Source: an uncultured Sphingomonas sp. (lineage in GTDB: Bacteria; Pseudomonadota; Alphaproteobacteria; Sphingomonadales; Sphingomonadaceae). Taken from it: a stretch of 64,000 nucleotides of DNA. Below are positions 25,162-34,711 of this stretch, one piece after another. The translations under genes and the position numbers were made by a program. The notes under the pieces were generated by a model. It saw only the letters and a list, made by a program, of their open reading frames with translations. It had not been told where the DNA came from and did no database searches. Every line of letters starts with the position of its first letter. Within the stretch, counting starts at the first letter, position 1. The stretch covers positions 62,001-126,000 of the forward strand of contig NZ_CAJXWX010000001.1 in NCBI RefSeq assembly GCF_913062585.1, written 5' to 3'.

Positions 25162-27255
25162 ATGAAGACACGGCACGCACTCAGGGCGGCGCTCGCCATA
25201 TCGTTGAGCCTGCTGCCTTTTCCGGCGCTGGCCGAGGATGGCTATGCCCTGTGGCTGCGATCGACCGTGCCATCGGTCGGACAGATACAGGTCAAGCGGT
25301 TAGGCGAATCTGCGACGCTGGCGCTGGCGGAGACCGAATTGCGACACAGCCTCCCCGCAGGCACGCCGCCAATCATCGTCGCCACCGCCCAGGCCCCCGC
25401 GCTGCGTACGCTGCGGCTGCCCTTTAACGGGCTGGGCGACGAAGGCTATCTGGTCCGCAACGTCACGCTGGAGGGCCAGCGGGTGCTGCTGGTCGCGGGC
25501 AACAGCGATCGCGGCACGCTGTATGGCGCCTTCGCGCTGCTCCGCCATCTGGCGACGGGGGGCAAGGCGGAGAGCCTGGACCTCCGCTCGGCCCCCAAGG
25601 TCAGGCTGCGCGTGCTCAACCATTGGGACAATCTCGATGGGTCGGTCGAGCGCGGCTATGCGGGACAGTCGCTCTGGGACTGGTGGACGCTCCCCGATTT
25701 CAAGGACCCGCGCTATACCGACTATGCCCGCGCCAACGCCTCGATCGGGATCAACGGCACCGTCCTCAACAACGTCAATGCCAAGGCCGACAGCCTGACC
25801 GCGCCCTATATCGCCAAGGCGGCGGCGCTGGCGGACGTGTTTCGTCCCTGGGGTATTAAGGTCTATCTGTCGGTCAAATTCTCCGCGCCCATCGAACTGG
25901 GCGGCCTGAAGACCGCCGATCCGCGCGATCCGGCGGTCGCCGCCTGGTGGAAGGCCAAGGCGGACGAGATCTACCGCGCCATCCCCGATTTTGGCGGCTT
26001 CCTGGTCAAGGCGAACAGCGAAGGCCAGCCCGGCCCACGCGATTATGGCGCCAGCCATGCGGACGGCGCCAATATGCTCGCCGCCGCGGTGAAGCCGCAT
26101 GGCGGCATCGTGATGTGGCGCGCCTTCGTCTATGCCGAGACCGATCCGGAGGACCGCGCGAAGCAGGCCTATACCGAGTTCAAGCCGCTCGACGGCAAGT
26201 TCGCCGACAATGTCCTGGTGCAGGTGAAGAACGGCGCGATCGACTTCCAGCCGCGCGAGCCCTTCCACCCACTGTTCGGCGCGATGCCCCGCACGCCGCT
26301 GATGATCGAGTTTCAGATCACCAAGGAATATCTCGGCTTCGCGACCCATCTCGCCTATCTCGGCCCGCTGTTCGCCGAAACGCTGGACGCCAAGACGGGC
26401 TGGAAGCCGGGCGAGACCGTCGCCGATGTGGTCGATGGACAGGCCGAGCATCACAGCCTGTCCGGCATGGCGGGCGTCGCCAATATCGGGCGCGATCGCG
26501 ACTGGAGCGGTTCGACCTTCAACCAGGCGAACTGGTACGCGTTCGGCCGCCTGGCCTGGGACCCCGACCTGTCGGCCGAGCGCATCGCGCGCGACTGGGC
26601 CGAACAGACCTTCGGCACCGACCGCCAGGTGGTCGATACCGTGACCGCGATGATGATGGGATCGCGCGAGGCGGTGGTCGACTATACCGGCGCACTGGGC
26701 CTGGCCCATCTGATGGCGACCGGCCATCATTATGGCCCCGGTCCCTGGGTGTCCGAGCTGGCGCGGCCCGAATGGAACCCGGTCTATTATCACCGCGCCG
26801 ATGCCGCCGGGATCGGCTTCGACCGGACCGCCACGGGCAGCGATGCGGTCGCGCAATATGCGCGGCCGGTCGCGAAGGCCTTTGCCCGGCCGGAGACCAC
26901 GCCCGAGTCGATGCTGCTCTGGTTCCACCATCTGCCCTGGGATTACCGGATGAAGGACGGCCGCACGCTGTGGGAGGAGTTGGTCGCCCATTATGATCGC
27001 GGCGTCGCCTATGTCGCGGAAATGCAGCGGCAATGGGATTCCCTGCGCGGCAAGATCGACGCCGAGCGGTGGCAGAAGACCGCGACCTATCTCGCCATAC
27101 AGGAGCGGGAGGCGCGCTGGTGGCGCGATGCCAGCCTGTCCTACTGGATGTCGGTCAACCACCGTCCGCTGCCCGCGGGGGTTCGCCCACCCGAGCATGA
27201 CCTGGCCTGGTATAAGGCGCAGGCTTTTCCTCATGCGCCGGGGCAGGCGCATTGA
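25162..27255 (+). CDS. aguA: Alpha-glucuronidase, GH67
   Basis: 697 residues with a Sec signal peptide (LAISLSLLPFPALA), so it is probably periplasmic. The GH67 hallmark LNHWDNLDGSVERGYAG opens the barrel. The general acid Glu is in VKANSEGQPGPRDYG, and the base residues lie in NGAIDFQPREP (Asp) and PLMIEFQITKEY (Glu). The enzyme removes (4-O-methyl-)D-glucuronate from the non-reducing end xylose of aldobiouronic-type oligosaccharides. The ATG at 25162 has GGGAGAGAATC upstream. It is divergent from manD, with an operator-like palindrome between them. The product glucuronate would feed the ManD branch after isomerisation and reduction by enzymes encoded elsewhere. Confidence 0.95.
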   Translation: MKTRHALRAALAISLSLLPFPALAEDGYALWLRSTVPSVGQIQVKRLGESATLALAETELRHSLPAGTPPIIVATAQAPALRTLRLPFNGLGDEGYLVRNVTLEGQRVLLVAGNSDRGTLYGAFALLRHLATGGKAESLDLRSAPKVRLRVLNHWDNLDGSVERGYAGQSLWDWWTLPDFKDPRYTDYARANASIGINGTVLNNVNAKADSLTAPYIAKAAALADVFRPWGIKVYLSVKFSAPIELGGLKTADPRDPAVAAWWKAKADEIYRAIPDFGGFLVKANSEGQPGPRDYGASHADGANMLAAAVKPHGGIVMWRAFVYAETDPEDRAKQAYTEFKPLDGKFADNVLVQVKNGAIDFQPREPFHPLFGAMPRTPLMIEFQITKEYLGFATHLAYLGPLFAETLDAKTGWKPGETVADVVDGQAEHHSLSGMAGVANIGRDRDWSGSTFNQANWYAFGRLAWDPDLSAERIARDWAEQTFGTDRQVVDTVTAMMMGSREAVVDYTGALGLAHLMATGHHYGPGPWVSELARPEWNPVYYHRADAAGIGFDRTATGSDAVAQYARPVAKAFARPETTPESMLLWFHHLPWDYRMKDGRTLWEELVAHYDRGVAYVAEMQRQWDSLRGKIDAERWQKTATYLAIQEREARWWRDASLSYWMSVNHRPLPAGVRPPEHDLAWYKAQAFPHAPGQAH

Positions 27256-27341
27256 GGGGCATGGAGGTATGCACCTGACCAGCGCACGTCCCTTTGGTCG
27301 GGCCGATCTAGGCTGAATGTATCGACCTGCCCGTCACCGAG

Positions 27342-27600
27342 GACGGATCGGCATCCAAGAATTCACCCCTTCTTCCCTCGCCCCTCGTAAAGGGGAGAGG
27401 GTTGCGCAGACTTGGTCTTTGCGAGAGCAAAGGCTTAGTCGGAGCTGGGTGAGGGGTGTGCGCTCGCTCCGCGAGCGCGCGAGCCTTCAGGCTCGCTCAA
27501 CCCCTCACCCAAGCTGCGCTAGCCAGCAGGCTGGCAAGCTCCGCTAACCCTCTCCCCTCTGCGAGGGGCGAGGGAAAAAGAAGCGGTCCTGAATGTCGAA
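27342..27600. repeat. Family B intergenic palindromic element, copy 1
   Basis: The core (27372-27577) opens with CCCTCGCCCCTCG and closes with its inverse CGAGGGGCGAGGG. Inside are mirrored blocks: GCTGGGTGAGGGGT against ACCCCTCACCCAAGC, GCGAGCGCGCGAGCC against GGCTCGC, and a GCCAGCAGGCTGGC hairpin. Degenerate copies of the terminal motif TGAATGTCGATCCGGCC flank it (CGGATCGGCATCCA at ~27344, TGAATGTCGAA at 27590; another at ~27313). It is the full-length relative of the elements at 42907 and 63611. No coding potential. It lies between aguA and the next receptor. Confidence 0.8.
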
Positions 27601-27723
27601 GCGACTTGGGCGCCCAGGCCAATCCCTTTTCACGCACGCTTTGGCGCACCTCCGGCTTCCATGCAAAATCCGCATACGCCGGCCTAACCAATTCGACTTG
27701 ACTTCCTGACCGATAGGCCTGAC

Positions 27724-27735
27724 GATAGCGCTATC
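27724..27735. promoter_or_regulatory. Perfect palindrome GATAGCGCTATC, LacI-type operator candidate
   Basis: A 12-bp perfect palindrome with a central CG, in the TGA-CGATAGCGCTATC-A context, lies 235 bp upstream of the second TonB receptor. A TTGACT (27698-27703) lies 17 bp before GACGAT (27721-27726), so the palindrome would cover the -10 region of a possible promoter, as expected for a repressor. It closely resembles the manD/aguA site at 25098. Confidence 0.6.
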
Positions 27736-27970
27736 AGCAAGCCGCGTCAGATGGCTTTGAGGGGAAGCGGAATGGTTTCCATGGCAGCATATCCGGGTCG
27801 GCCCGGCCTCGCCTCCTTATACGGGGGCGTCCGACATGCGCGCCCGCAGGGGGGCGCTACCATGGCGCGTGCCCGCCCCGCCCCATCTGTCGCCTGATCG
27901 CTTTTCATCATCATCGGAATGCCCCCGCCAAGCCGCGAAGAACGGCAGCGGATCCCAGAGAGGATTTGAC

Positions 27971-30900
27971 ATGAAGACCGTACCCCAAGTCCGTCTGCAC
28001 CGTATCGCGCTGCTCTGTGCGACGGCCATCGGTGCGATGACCGCCTCCACCGCCTTCGCCCAGGCGGTGCCTCCCCAGGAACAGGCGGCCCCGGAACCGA
28101 CGTCCCCGGCCGACCAGACGCAGGCCGGCCAGTCGCCGGACACGTCGACCGCAGACATCGTCGTCACCGGCTATCGCTCGAGCCTGGCCAAGTCGACCAA
28201 CGCCAAGCGCGCATCGACCGGCTTTACCGATTCGATCTTCGCCGAGGATATCGGCAAGTTCCCCGACACCAATATCGCCGAATCCTTCAACCGCATTCCG
28301 GGCGTCACCATCACCCGCGACGTGACGGGCGAGGGCACCAACGTCGCCATTCGAGGGCTCGGCTCGAACTTCACCAACGTCACGCTGAACGGCGCGCCGA
28401 TTGCGGTCGCCTCCTCGGGCGCGACCGACGCGCAGGGCACCGACCGCTCGGTCGACCTCAGCTTCTTCCCGACCGACCTGTTCACCAAGCTGACCGTGAA
28501 CAAGAGCTATACCGCCGACCTGCTCGAAGGCGGTGCCGCGGGCAATGTCGACCTGCGCTCGGCCCGGCCGTTCGACCGCAGCGGCCCGTTCCTGGCCTAT
28601 AATGTCCAGGGGTCGAACCAGTCGCCCGACGCCCGGATCGGTGCGCGCGGCTCGCTGATCGGCAGCTGGCGCAACGACACCTTCGGCATCCTGGGCGGCG
28701 TGTCGGCGCAGCGGCTGTTCACCGAGACGCGCGGGTTCGAGACGATCGGCTATACCAACCCCGCGCTGACCGCAGCACAGTGCGGCGCGACCAGCGGCTG
28801 CAACAGCACCGGCGGCGGCAACTGGACGATCCCCTCGGTCGTGCCGCAGGGCGCGGGCGCCGGGCTGGTCCCCGGCACGACGATCGACAGCGCGTTCCTG
28901 CTCGCCAACAATCCGGGCGCGACGATCCAGCAGATCGACAACGGCCTGCTGCCGCGCCTGGGCCGCGTGGCCGACATTCGCGGGCCCCGCGATCGCATCA
29001 ACGCGATCCTCAGCGCCGAATACCGGCCCAGCGACGCGCTGCACCTCTATGTCGACGGCCTGTACGGCTTCAAGAAGAACGAGCTGATCCGCGAGGACAT
29101 GGCCTGGATCGTGCGCAATGGCGCGGCGATCCCGACCAAGCTGACCTTCGACAAGTCCGATTGCAGCGCGGGCTGCACCGTGACCGGCGGCACCTTCGCC
29201 AATGTCCAGTTCTTCGACGAATTCCGCCCCTATACCGAGACGACGCACCTGTGGAGCGTCAATCCGGGCGGCGAATGGCAGATCGACGAGAAGCTCAAGC
29301 TGAACTTCCAGGGCAATTACGCCCGCTCGACCTTCCACCGCGAAAGCCCGACCGTCGGCATGACCACGCCGCTGGGCGTGGGCAACACCGTCACCTATTC
29401 CAACACCGGCGGCATCCCGACGATCACCAGCGGACTGGACCTGAACGATCCGAAGAATTTCGGCTGGTATGCGGGCAGCCGCGTCAACCTGCAGGACGAA
29501 CGCCGCCTCAACATCAACAAGGGGTTCCGGGGCGACCTGACCTGGGGCGACTCCGCGCTGAACCTGAAGGTCGGCGGCGCCTATGACAACACGTCGCGTC
29601 AGATCCGTGGCTTCGACAACAGCCAATATTGGCAGAATGCGGTCTGCGGCAACAATCCCAACGTCTCGGTCCCCTCGCCCAACTCGCAGCCGCCCTGCGC
29701 CGGGCTGAACGCGCCGGGTGCCGCGCCTGCGGGCTATCCGACCTATCCGGGTTATGGCACCGGCTATACCTCGGGCATGAGCGGCCCGGTCAGCTATGGC
29801 GGTTCGCTGGTCCCCAACAGCGCGGCGCCCAGCTATCTGATGCCCGGGCCCGCCGGGTTCGTGACGGTCAACTGGCCCGCCTTCCAGAAGGCGACCAACT
29901 ACCAATTCTATCATGACAATGCGCCGGAAAATGGCGGCGCGAACACCGGCGCCAGCGCAGGGTTCATCCGCGAGGTCGTGAAGTCGGCCTTCGCGACCAT
30001 CAACGGATCGCAGGAGCTGGGCGGCAACACGCTGCGCTTCAATGTCGGCGTGCGCTACGTCAACACGATCCAGACGATCTCGGGCCGCGTCTCGCTGCCC
30101 GATCCGCGCAACACGACGGCGAATGGCGGCACCCTGCCCGATGGCAGCCGCTATCCCAGCCTCATCAACATCGCCCAGACGCGCAACGTCTATTCCGAAT
30201 GGCTGCCCGCCGCGACCTTTGCCTATGACATCGGCGAACATGCCGTGGTGCGCGTCGCGGGGTCGCGGACGATGACCCGGCCCGATCCGTCGGCCCAGCT
30301 GCCGGGCGTGAATTTCGGCGCGCCTTCGGCCGACCAGGCCTCGATCGGCAATCCGGCACTGGCGCCCTATCTCTCGACCAATCTCGACCTCGGCTTCGAA
30401 TATTATACCGGCCGCGAGGGCGTGATCAGCTTCAACGCGTTCCGTAAGTCACTCGAGGGCTTTACGACCACCGCGATCTCGACCGTGCCCTTCTCCAACC
30501 TGGCGCAGTACGGCATCACCTATGACACGCTGAACCCGACGCAGCAGATCGCGATCAATTCGCGCGGCGGCCCGACCCAGGCGCAGGTGCAGGTCACCTC
30601 GCAGGTCAACGTGCCCAACAAGCTGACCATCAACGGCCTGGAATTCCAGTGGGTACAGCCGCTCGACTTCCTGACCCGGTCGCTGGGCATTACCGGCTTC
30701 GGCTTCAACGCCAATGCCACGATCGTCGACCAGACCAGCAACGGCCCGGCCATCGCCTTCGGCGTCGCGCCCTTCACCTACAACATCACCGCCTATTACG
30801 AGAAGAATGGCGTGATGCTGCGCCTGGCGACCACGTCGCGCCAGGGGTCGCAGAACAGCGGCGCGGCGCAGAACGGCATCCCGGCCGCCGCGCTGTTCGG

Positions 30901-31102
30901 CACCGACTATACCACCTACGACTTCTCGTCGGCGTTCGACCTCGACAAGATCTTCGGCGTGAAGGGTGCGCCGCAGCTGACCGTCAACGTCGCCAACCTG
31001 ACCAATGCGACGCTGCGCTCCTATTTCCAGTTCGAGAACGCGACCTTCACCCAGTACAAGCCGGGTCGCCAGTTCCTGATCGGCCTGCGCGGCACCTTCT
31101 AA
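27971..31102 (+). CDS. TonB-dependent outer-membrane receptor
   Basis: 1043 residues. A signal peptide (IGAMTASTAFAQ), a Pro/Gln-rich linker, the TonB-box-like DIVVTGY, then the plug (FAEDIGKFPDTNIAESFNRI, VAIRGLGSNFTNVTLNG, LEGGAAGNVDLRSARP) and a large barrel ending in YKPGRQFLIGLRGTF. Long extracellular loops contain cysteine pairs (CGATSGC, CSAGC, AVCGNNP...PPC) that may form disulfides. It is a CUT-type receptor by plug sequence, with xylo- or glucuronyl-oligosaccharides the likely ligands from context. The ATG at 27971 has AGAGAGGA upstream. A strong terminator follows. Confidence 0.9.
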   Translation: MKTVPQVRLHRIALLCATAIGAMTASTAFAQAVPPQEQAAPEPTSPADQTQAGQSPDTSTADIVVTGYRSSLAKSTNAKRASTGFTDSIFAEDIGKFPDTNIAESFNRIPGVTITRDVTGEGTNVAIRGLGSNFTNVTLNGAPIAVASSGATDAQGTDRSVDLSFFPTDLFTKLTVNKSYTADLLEGGAAGNVDLRSARPFDRSGPFLAYNVQGSNQSPDARIGARGSLIGSWRNDTFGILGGVSAQRLFTETRGFETIGYTNPALTAAQCGATSGCNSTGGGNWTIPSVVPQGAGAGLVPGTTIDSAFLLANNPGATIQQIDNGLLPRLGRVADIRGPRDRINAILSAEYRPSDALHLYVDGLYGFKKNELIREDMAWIVRNGAAIPTKLTFDKSDCSAGCTVTGGTFANVQFFDEFRPYTETTHLWSVNPGGEWQIDEKLKLNFQGNYARSTFHRESPTVGMTTPLGVGNTVTYSNTGGIPTITSGLDLNDPKNFGWYAGSRVNLQDERRLNINKGFRGDLTWGDSALNLKVGGAYDNTSRQIRGFDNSQYWQNAVCGNNPNVSVPSPNSQPPCAGLNAPGAAPAGYPTYPGYGTGYTSGMSGPVSYGGSLVPNSAAPSYLMPGPAGFVTVNWPAFQKATNYQFYHDNAPENGGANTGASAGFIREVVKSAFATINGSQELGGNTLRFNVGVRYVNTIQTISGRVSLPDPRNTTANGGTLPDGSRYPSLINIAQTRNVYSEWLPAATFAYDIGEHAVVRVAGSRTMTRPDPSAQLPGVNFGAPSADQASIGNPALAPYLSTNLDLGFEYYTGREGVISFNAFRKSLEGFTTTAISTVPFSNLAQYGITYDTLNPTQQIAINSRGGPTQAQVQVTSQVNVPNKLTINGLEFQWVQPLDFLTRSLGITGFGFNANATIVDQTSNGPAIAFGVAPFTYNITAYYEKNGVMLRLATTSRQGSQNSGAAQNGIPAAALFGTDYTTYDFSSAFDLDKIFGVKGAPQLTVNVANLTNATLRSYFQFENATFTQYKPGRQFLIGLRGTF

Positions 31103-31129
31103 GGGACGTCCCTCCTGTCCCCAGCCTGG

Positions 31130-31158
31130 GGGCCCCGGTGTCATGCCGGGGCCCTTTT
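31130..31158 (+). terminator. Rho-independent terminator of the 27971-31102 receptor gene
   Basis: A stem GGGCCCCGG / CCGGGGCCC with a 7-base loop is followed by TTTTT. It is 28 bp after the receptor stop. Confidence 0.85.
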
Positions 31159-31178
31159 TCTTGGGCACCGAAACGAAA

Positions 31179-31213
31179 CCGGGGCCCTCCCGCGCGGTGC
31201 GGAAGGACCCCGG
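31179..31213 (-). terminator. Terminator of the convergent receptor gene
   Basis: An inverted repeat CCGGGGCCCT / AGGACCCCGG (one wobble pair) is followed on the minus strand by TTTCGTTTCGG. It lies 26 bp beyond the stop of the minus-strand receptor and shares the CCGGGGCCC core with the plus-strand terminator next to it. Confidence 0.6.
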
Positions 31214-31238
31214 CCTCACCCCGTCAGGACGGCGGGGG

Positions 31239-34184
31239 TCAGAACTTCACGGTCGCGCCGACGAAGATCCGGCGACCCAGCACGTCATAGACGCCCGGAT
31301 AGGTGTTGCCGTTGCCGAACAGGTTCAGCACGCCCGACGCCAGCGCCGGCGGGCTCTTGTCGAGCAGGTTGTTGGCCCCGATGCGCAGCGTCAGGTTGCG
31401 ATTGACCTCGACCGCGCCGGTCAGGTCGAAATAGCTGTACGCTGGCAGGTGTGCGTCGATCGGATCTGAAGACGTACTGTTCAGGAAGCCGTTGCTCGAC
31501 GTCGCCGAATTGTTGGTCGGGCCGATATAGCGCCAGTTGAGCGACAGGCTGGTCTTCGCGTCCGGCTTCCAGGTCACGCGCACGTTGTGACGCCACACCG
31601 GGGTCGGCTGACCGCAGGCATAACCGAACAGGCCCTTGCAGTCATAGCTGTCGCCGCCCGGCAGCGGCTGATTCGCCTGCTGGAACAGATAGGTGCCGAG
31701 GAAGTCGCCATAGAGACGGCCCAGGCCACCCAGCGGGATCATCACGTTGCCGGCGATGTCGAGACCCGAGGTCTTCAGATAGCCGGTGTTGAGCCTGGTC
31801 GAGGTGACATAGCCGGTACCGAAGATCGAGCCGGTCAGCGGATCGCGATGGAACAGCCCGCAATAATAAGGGTTGCCGGTCGAGAAGCACTGGCTGATGA
31901 TCGTGTTCGTATCGATGCTGGCGATATAGTCCTTCACCTTGATGTTGAAGTAATCGACCGAGAAGGACAGGTTGCGGCCACCACGCGGCGTCAGGACGAT
32001 ACCGGCTGTATAGGTATCGGCCGTTTCCGGCTTCAGGTTGCGATTGCCACCCGATTGCCCCGTGCACTGGTCGGACGGGCATTCGATGACCAGGCGGCTG
32101 TTATACTGGGCGGCGGTGACGCCGGTCAGCTGACAGGCGCTGAGCGACGCGGTGGGCTTCGCACCGGCACAGGGATCGACCGCGTTGACGTTGCCCAACG
32201 ACAGGTTGTCGAACAGCTCGCTGATATTGGGCGCGCGGATGGCGCGGTTGAAGCTGGCGCGCAGGCGCACCGGCTCGACCACCTGCCAGCTCAGCTCGCC
32301 CTTATAGGTGAAGGCGTTGTACTTCGACGAATAGCCGGTCGAACGCTGGTCGTTCTTGTACGCCGAATAGCGGAAGCCGCCATTCAGGGTCAGCGACTTG
32401 CCGATCGCCGAGTCCTGCGCGATCGGCACTTCGATTTCGCCGAAGCCCTCATTGACCGCGATGATGCCGTCCGAGTCCTGCGTGCCCGCCTGCTTGGCCA
32501 CCTCGTCGCCGGTGAAGTACAGCGTCTCGCGCCGATGCTCGCCACCCAGCACGATGCTGACGCCGTCCTTGGCCCAGGGGCTGGTGATGCCGAAGGTGCC
32601 CAGGTCGCCGGTGATCGCGCCCGAGATGACGTTCAGGCCATAGCGGCCCCAGGTGCGGGTCGGCGCATAGAGATATTGCGCCTGCTGGCCGGTCAGGCCG
32701 CCCGCCTGGAAGACGTTGATCGGCGTACAGGCCGGGTCGGTGCCGTTCAGCACCGACTGGCAGACCGCGCCGCCCTTGCCGTCCGGTACGGCCAGCAGCG
32801 CCTTCTGCGCCTTCACGACGTTGACGTCGTTCATGTACATTTCGTCGTAATGCGCCGACGAGCGCAGCACGCTGAAATCATAGTTGAAGCCGTGGCCGAT
32901 ATCGCCGCGCACGCCGACCATCGAGCGGTAATAATGATGCTGCAGGTCGTCGCGACGCGGCAGGGTGCCGCTGCCGCCCAGGCGATAGCCGATCAGCGTG
33001 TTCTGCGTCGCGGACGTACCGGCGGCGGCCCCGCACAGCGCCTGCTGCTGGGCAGTGCTCATCAGCGGGTTGTTGCAGGTCACGGCATAGGTCTGGCCGA
33101 ACCATAGGGCCGACGGCGCGACCTGCGAGAAGCTGCGGTCGTCCATATACATGTAGCTGCCATAGATTTCGGCGGCCTTGGACAGTTCCAGGTGCAGGAA
33201 CGCACCTGCATTGTACCGGTCGTCGCTGCGCTGGAAATAGTTCAGCGGCGCATAATTGTAGGTGTAGCTGGAGTCGTACGGCACCCAGGTCTTCGACCCG
33301 TCGCGGTTGTTGGTCAGCTTCTGACCCGCCAGCGGACCGCCCAGCGGCGTGAAGGTGCCGAACGGCGTGTTGCTCGACCCGCCGCAGCTGAAGGTCGTCG
33401 AGGCGCTGTTGAGGGCGCAGGCCGACACGTCGCGCGTCGACTGGAGCACCGGATCGGTACGGCGATAGCCGCCATAGACGGTGATGTTCAGCCGCCCGTC
33501 GAGCATCGTCTTGCCGAACGAGGCGTTGATGTCCTGCTTGCCGCCATCGAAGACGTGCGACGGCGCGGTCTGATACCCGGCGCGCGACACGATTCCGCGC
33601 AGGAAGCCGTTGTCGTTGTTATGGTCCGCGATGCTGGTCTGCGCATCCAGGCGGAAGCCGTCGAGCTTGTCGCGCAGGATGAAGTTGACGACGCCCGACA
33701 CCGCGTCCGAGCCATAGACGGCCGAGGCGCCGCCGGTGACGATATCGACCCGCTCGACGATCGCCGAGGGGATGAAGTTCAGGTCCAACGCCTGGGTCGG
33801 CAGCAGGCGCTGGCCGTTGACCAGCGTCAGGACGCGGTTGGCGCCGAGATTGCGCAGGTTGATCTGCGCGGTGCCGTTCGAGCCGTTCGACACATTCTCG
33901 TTCGCGTCGGCGGTGAACTGCGGCAGGCGGTTCAGCGCATTCTCGATATTGTTGGTGCCCTGAAGCGTCAGTTCCTGGGCGTTGACGGTGGTGAGCGGGC
34001 TGTTGCTCGTCAGGTCGGGGCGGCGGATGCGCGTGCCGGTGACGACCACGTCGTCCGCCGCCTGGGCATCGTTCGCCGTGTTGGCGATCGCGTTCTGCGC
34101 CGAGGCGCCGCTGGCCGTCACCAAACCGGTCGCCAGTGCAATCAAAGCGGCCGATCGCCGCCAATAGGTACCCTTAACCGTCAC
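31239..34184 (-). CDS. TonB-dependent outer-membrane receptor
   Basis: 981 residues with a GTG start (34184) behind GAGGGGGCGGAC; no in-frame ATG is near. A signal peptide (LIALATGLVTASGASA), the TonB-box-like DDVVVTGTRIRRP, and the plug with NIENALNRLPQF, LNLRNLG-type INLRNLGANRVLTLVNGQR and the VYGSDAVSGVVNFIL signature follow. The barrel ends in RRIFVGATVKF. Cysteine pairs occur in outer loops (e.g. CALNSASTTFSC, CNNPLMSTAQQQALC). This plug type (RIRRPDL, NGQRLLPT) is common in sphingomonads and is associated with peptide or glycan uptake; the ligand is unknown. It converges with the previous receptor gene. Confidence 0.9.
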   Translation of the reverse strand: MTVKGTYWRRSAALIALATGLVTASGASAQNAIANTANDAQAADDVVVTGTRIRRPDLTSNSPLTTVNAQELTLQGTNNIENALNRLPQFTADANENVSNGSNGTAQINLRNLGANRVLTLVNGQRLLPTQALDLNFIPSAIVERVDIVTGGASAVYGSDAVSGVVNFILRDKLDGFRLDAQTSIADHNNDNGFLRGIVSRAGYQTAPSHVFDGGKQDINASFGKTMLDGRLNITVYGGYRRTDPVLQSTRDVSACALNSASTTFSCGGSSNTPFGTFTPLGGPLAGQKLTNNRDGSKTWVPYDSSYTYNYAPLNYFQRSDDRYNAGAFLHLELSKAAEIYGSYMYMDDRSFSQVAPSALWFGQTYAVTCNNPLMSTAQQQALCGAAAGTSATQNTLIGYRLGGSGTLPRRDDLQHHYYRSMVGVRGDIGHGFNYDFSVLRSSAHYDEMYMNDVNVVKAQKALLAVPDGKGGAVCQSVLNGTDPACTPINVFQAGGLTGQQAQYLYAPTRTWGRYGLNVISGAITGDLGTFGITSPWAKDGVSIVLGGEHRRETLYFTGDEVAKQAGTQDSDGIIAVNEGFGEIEVPIAQDSAIGKSLTLNGGFRYSAYKNDQRSTGYSSKYNAFTYKGELSWQVVEPVRLRASFNRAIRAPNISELFDNLSLGNVNAVDPCAGAKPTASLSACQLTGVTAAQYNSRLVIECPSDQCTGQSGGNRNLKPETADTYTAGIVLTPRGGRNLSFSVDYFNIKVKDYIASIDTNTIISQCFSTGNPYYCGLFHRDPLTGSIFGTGYVTSTRLNTGYLKTSGLDIAGNVMIPLGGLGRLYGDFLGTYLFQQANQPLPGGDSYDCKGLFGYACGQPTPVWRHNVRVTWKPDAKTSLSLNWRYIGPTNNSATSSNGFLNSTSSDPIDAHLPAYSYFDLTGAVEVNRNLTLRIGANNLLDKSPPALASGVLNLFGNGNTYPGVYDVLGRRIFVGATVKF

Positions 34185-34237
34185 GTCCGCCCCCTCATGA
34201 GCAATAAAATTCCATGTCTCCCGCTTCGGTAAACTAC

Positions 34238-34271
34238 ATTATACGATATTCGGTCAATGGGTAGCGGTCAC
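34238..34271 (-). promoter_or_regulatory. Possible promoter and operator of the 31239-34184 receptor
   Basis: A TATAAT on the minus strand (34238-34243) lies 53 bp upstream of the GTG start. About 17 bp further upstream is GGTAGCGGTCAC (34260-34271), which matches the 25098 operator candidate in 10 of 12 bases. No good -35 is visible. The resemblance may be chance. Confidence 0.35.
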
Positions 34272-34394
34272 AGATTGGTCATAATGGCGGAGCGCTGTTG
34301 CCCGGATACATCACTCCGGCGGGACCAGGCGTAGCGCGGTCCCCTCACGGCCACAGGGAAAAAACCCAGTGCCGATCGCCATTCATGACGCTTG

Positions 34395-34459
34395 CCCCTT
34401 CCCTCTCCCCTCAGAGAGGGGCGAGGGAAGAATGGGTATGGCTGAATGTCGATCCGGCC
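34395..34459. repeat. Family B element fragment with terminal motif
   Basis: CCCTCTCCCCTCAGAGAGGGG...GCGAGGG followed 18 bp later by TGAATGTCGATCCGGCC and TA. This is one end only of the 200-260 bp element. The surrounding 34272-34711 stretch holds no gene that I can support. Confidence 0.65.
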
Positions 34460-34711
34460 TAGCGATCCCCAGGGGTGGCCGGTTTCGGGCCGATCGGCTC
34501 GGGTCCGGCCATTCGCCGAAGCCGAACCCGTAATGACCGGTCGTGACGTTGCGGAGGCCGTCATCTTGTCCATCGGGAAAGCGCGGAAATCGGCCGGGAT
34601 GGCCATGGCCCGCATGATGGGGGCATGAACAATCGTCCATGGCCGCGGCATGTAATTTTCCGTTCAGCCGATCGACCGCACGCTCCTGCGCAAGCGTTCA
34701 GGAGGTGTGTC

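Noticed and set aside
25300..27252. A 650-codon open frame opposite aguA
   Set aside because: The GH67 catalytic motifs lie on the plus strand; the antisense frame shows no domain.
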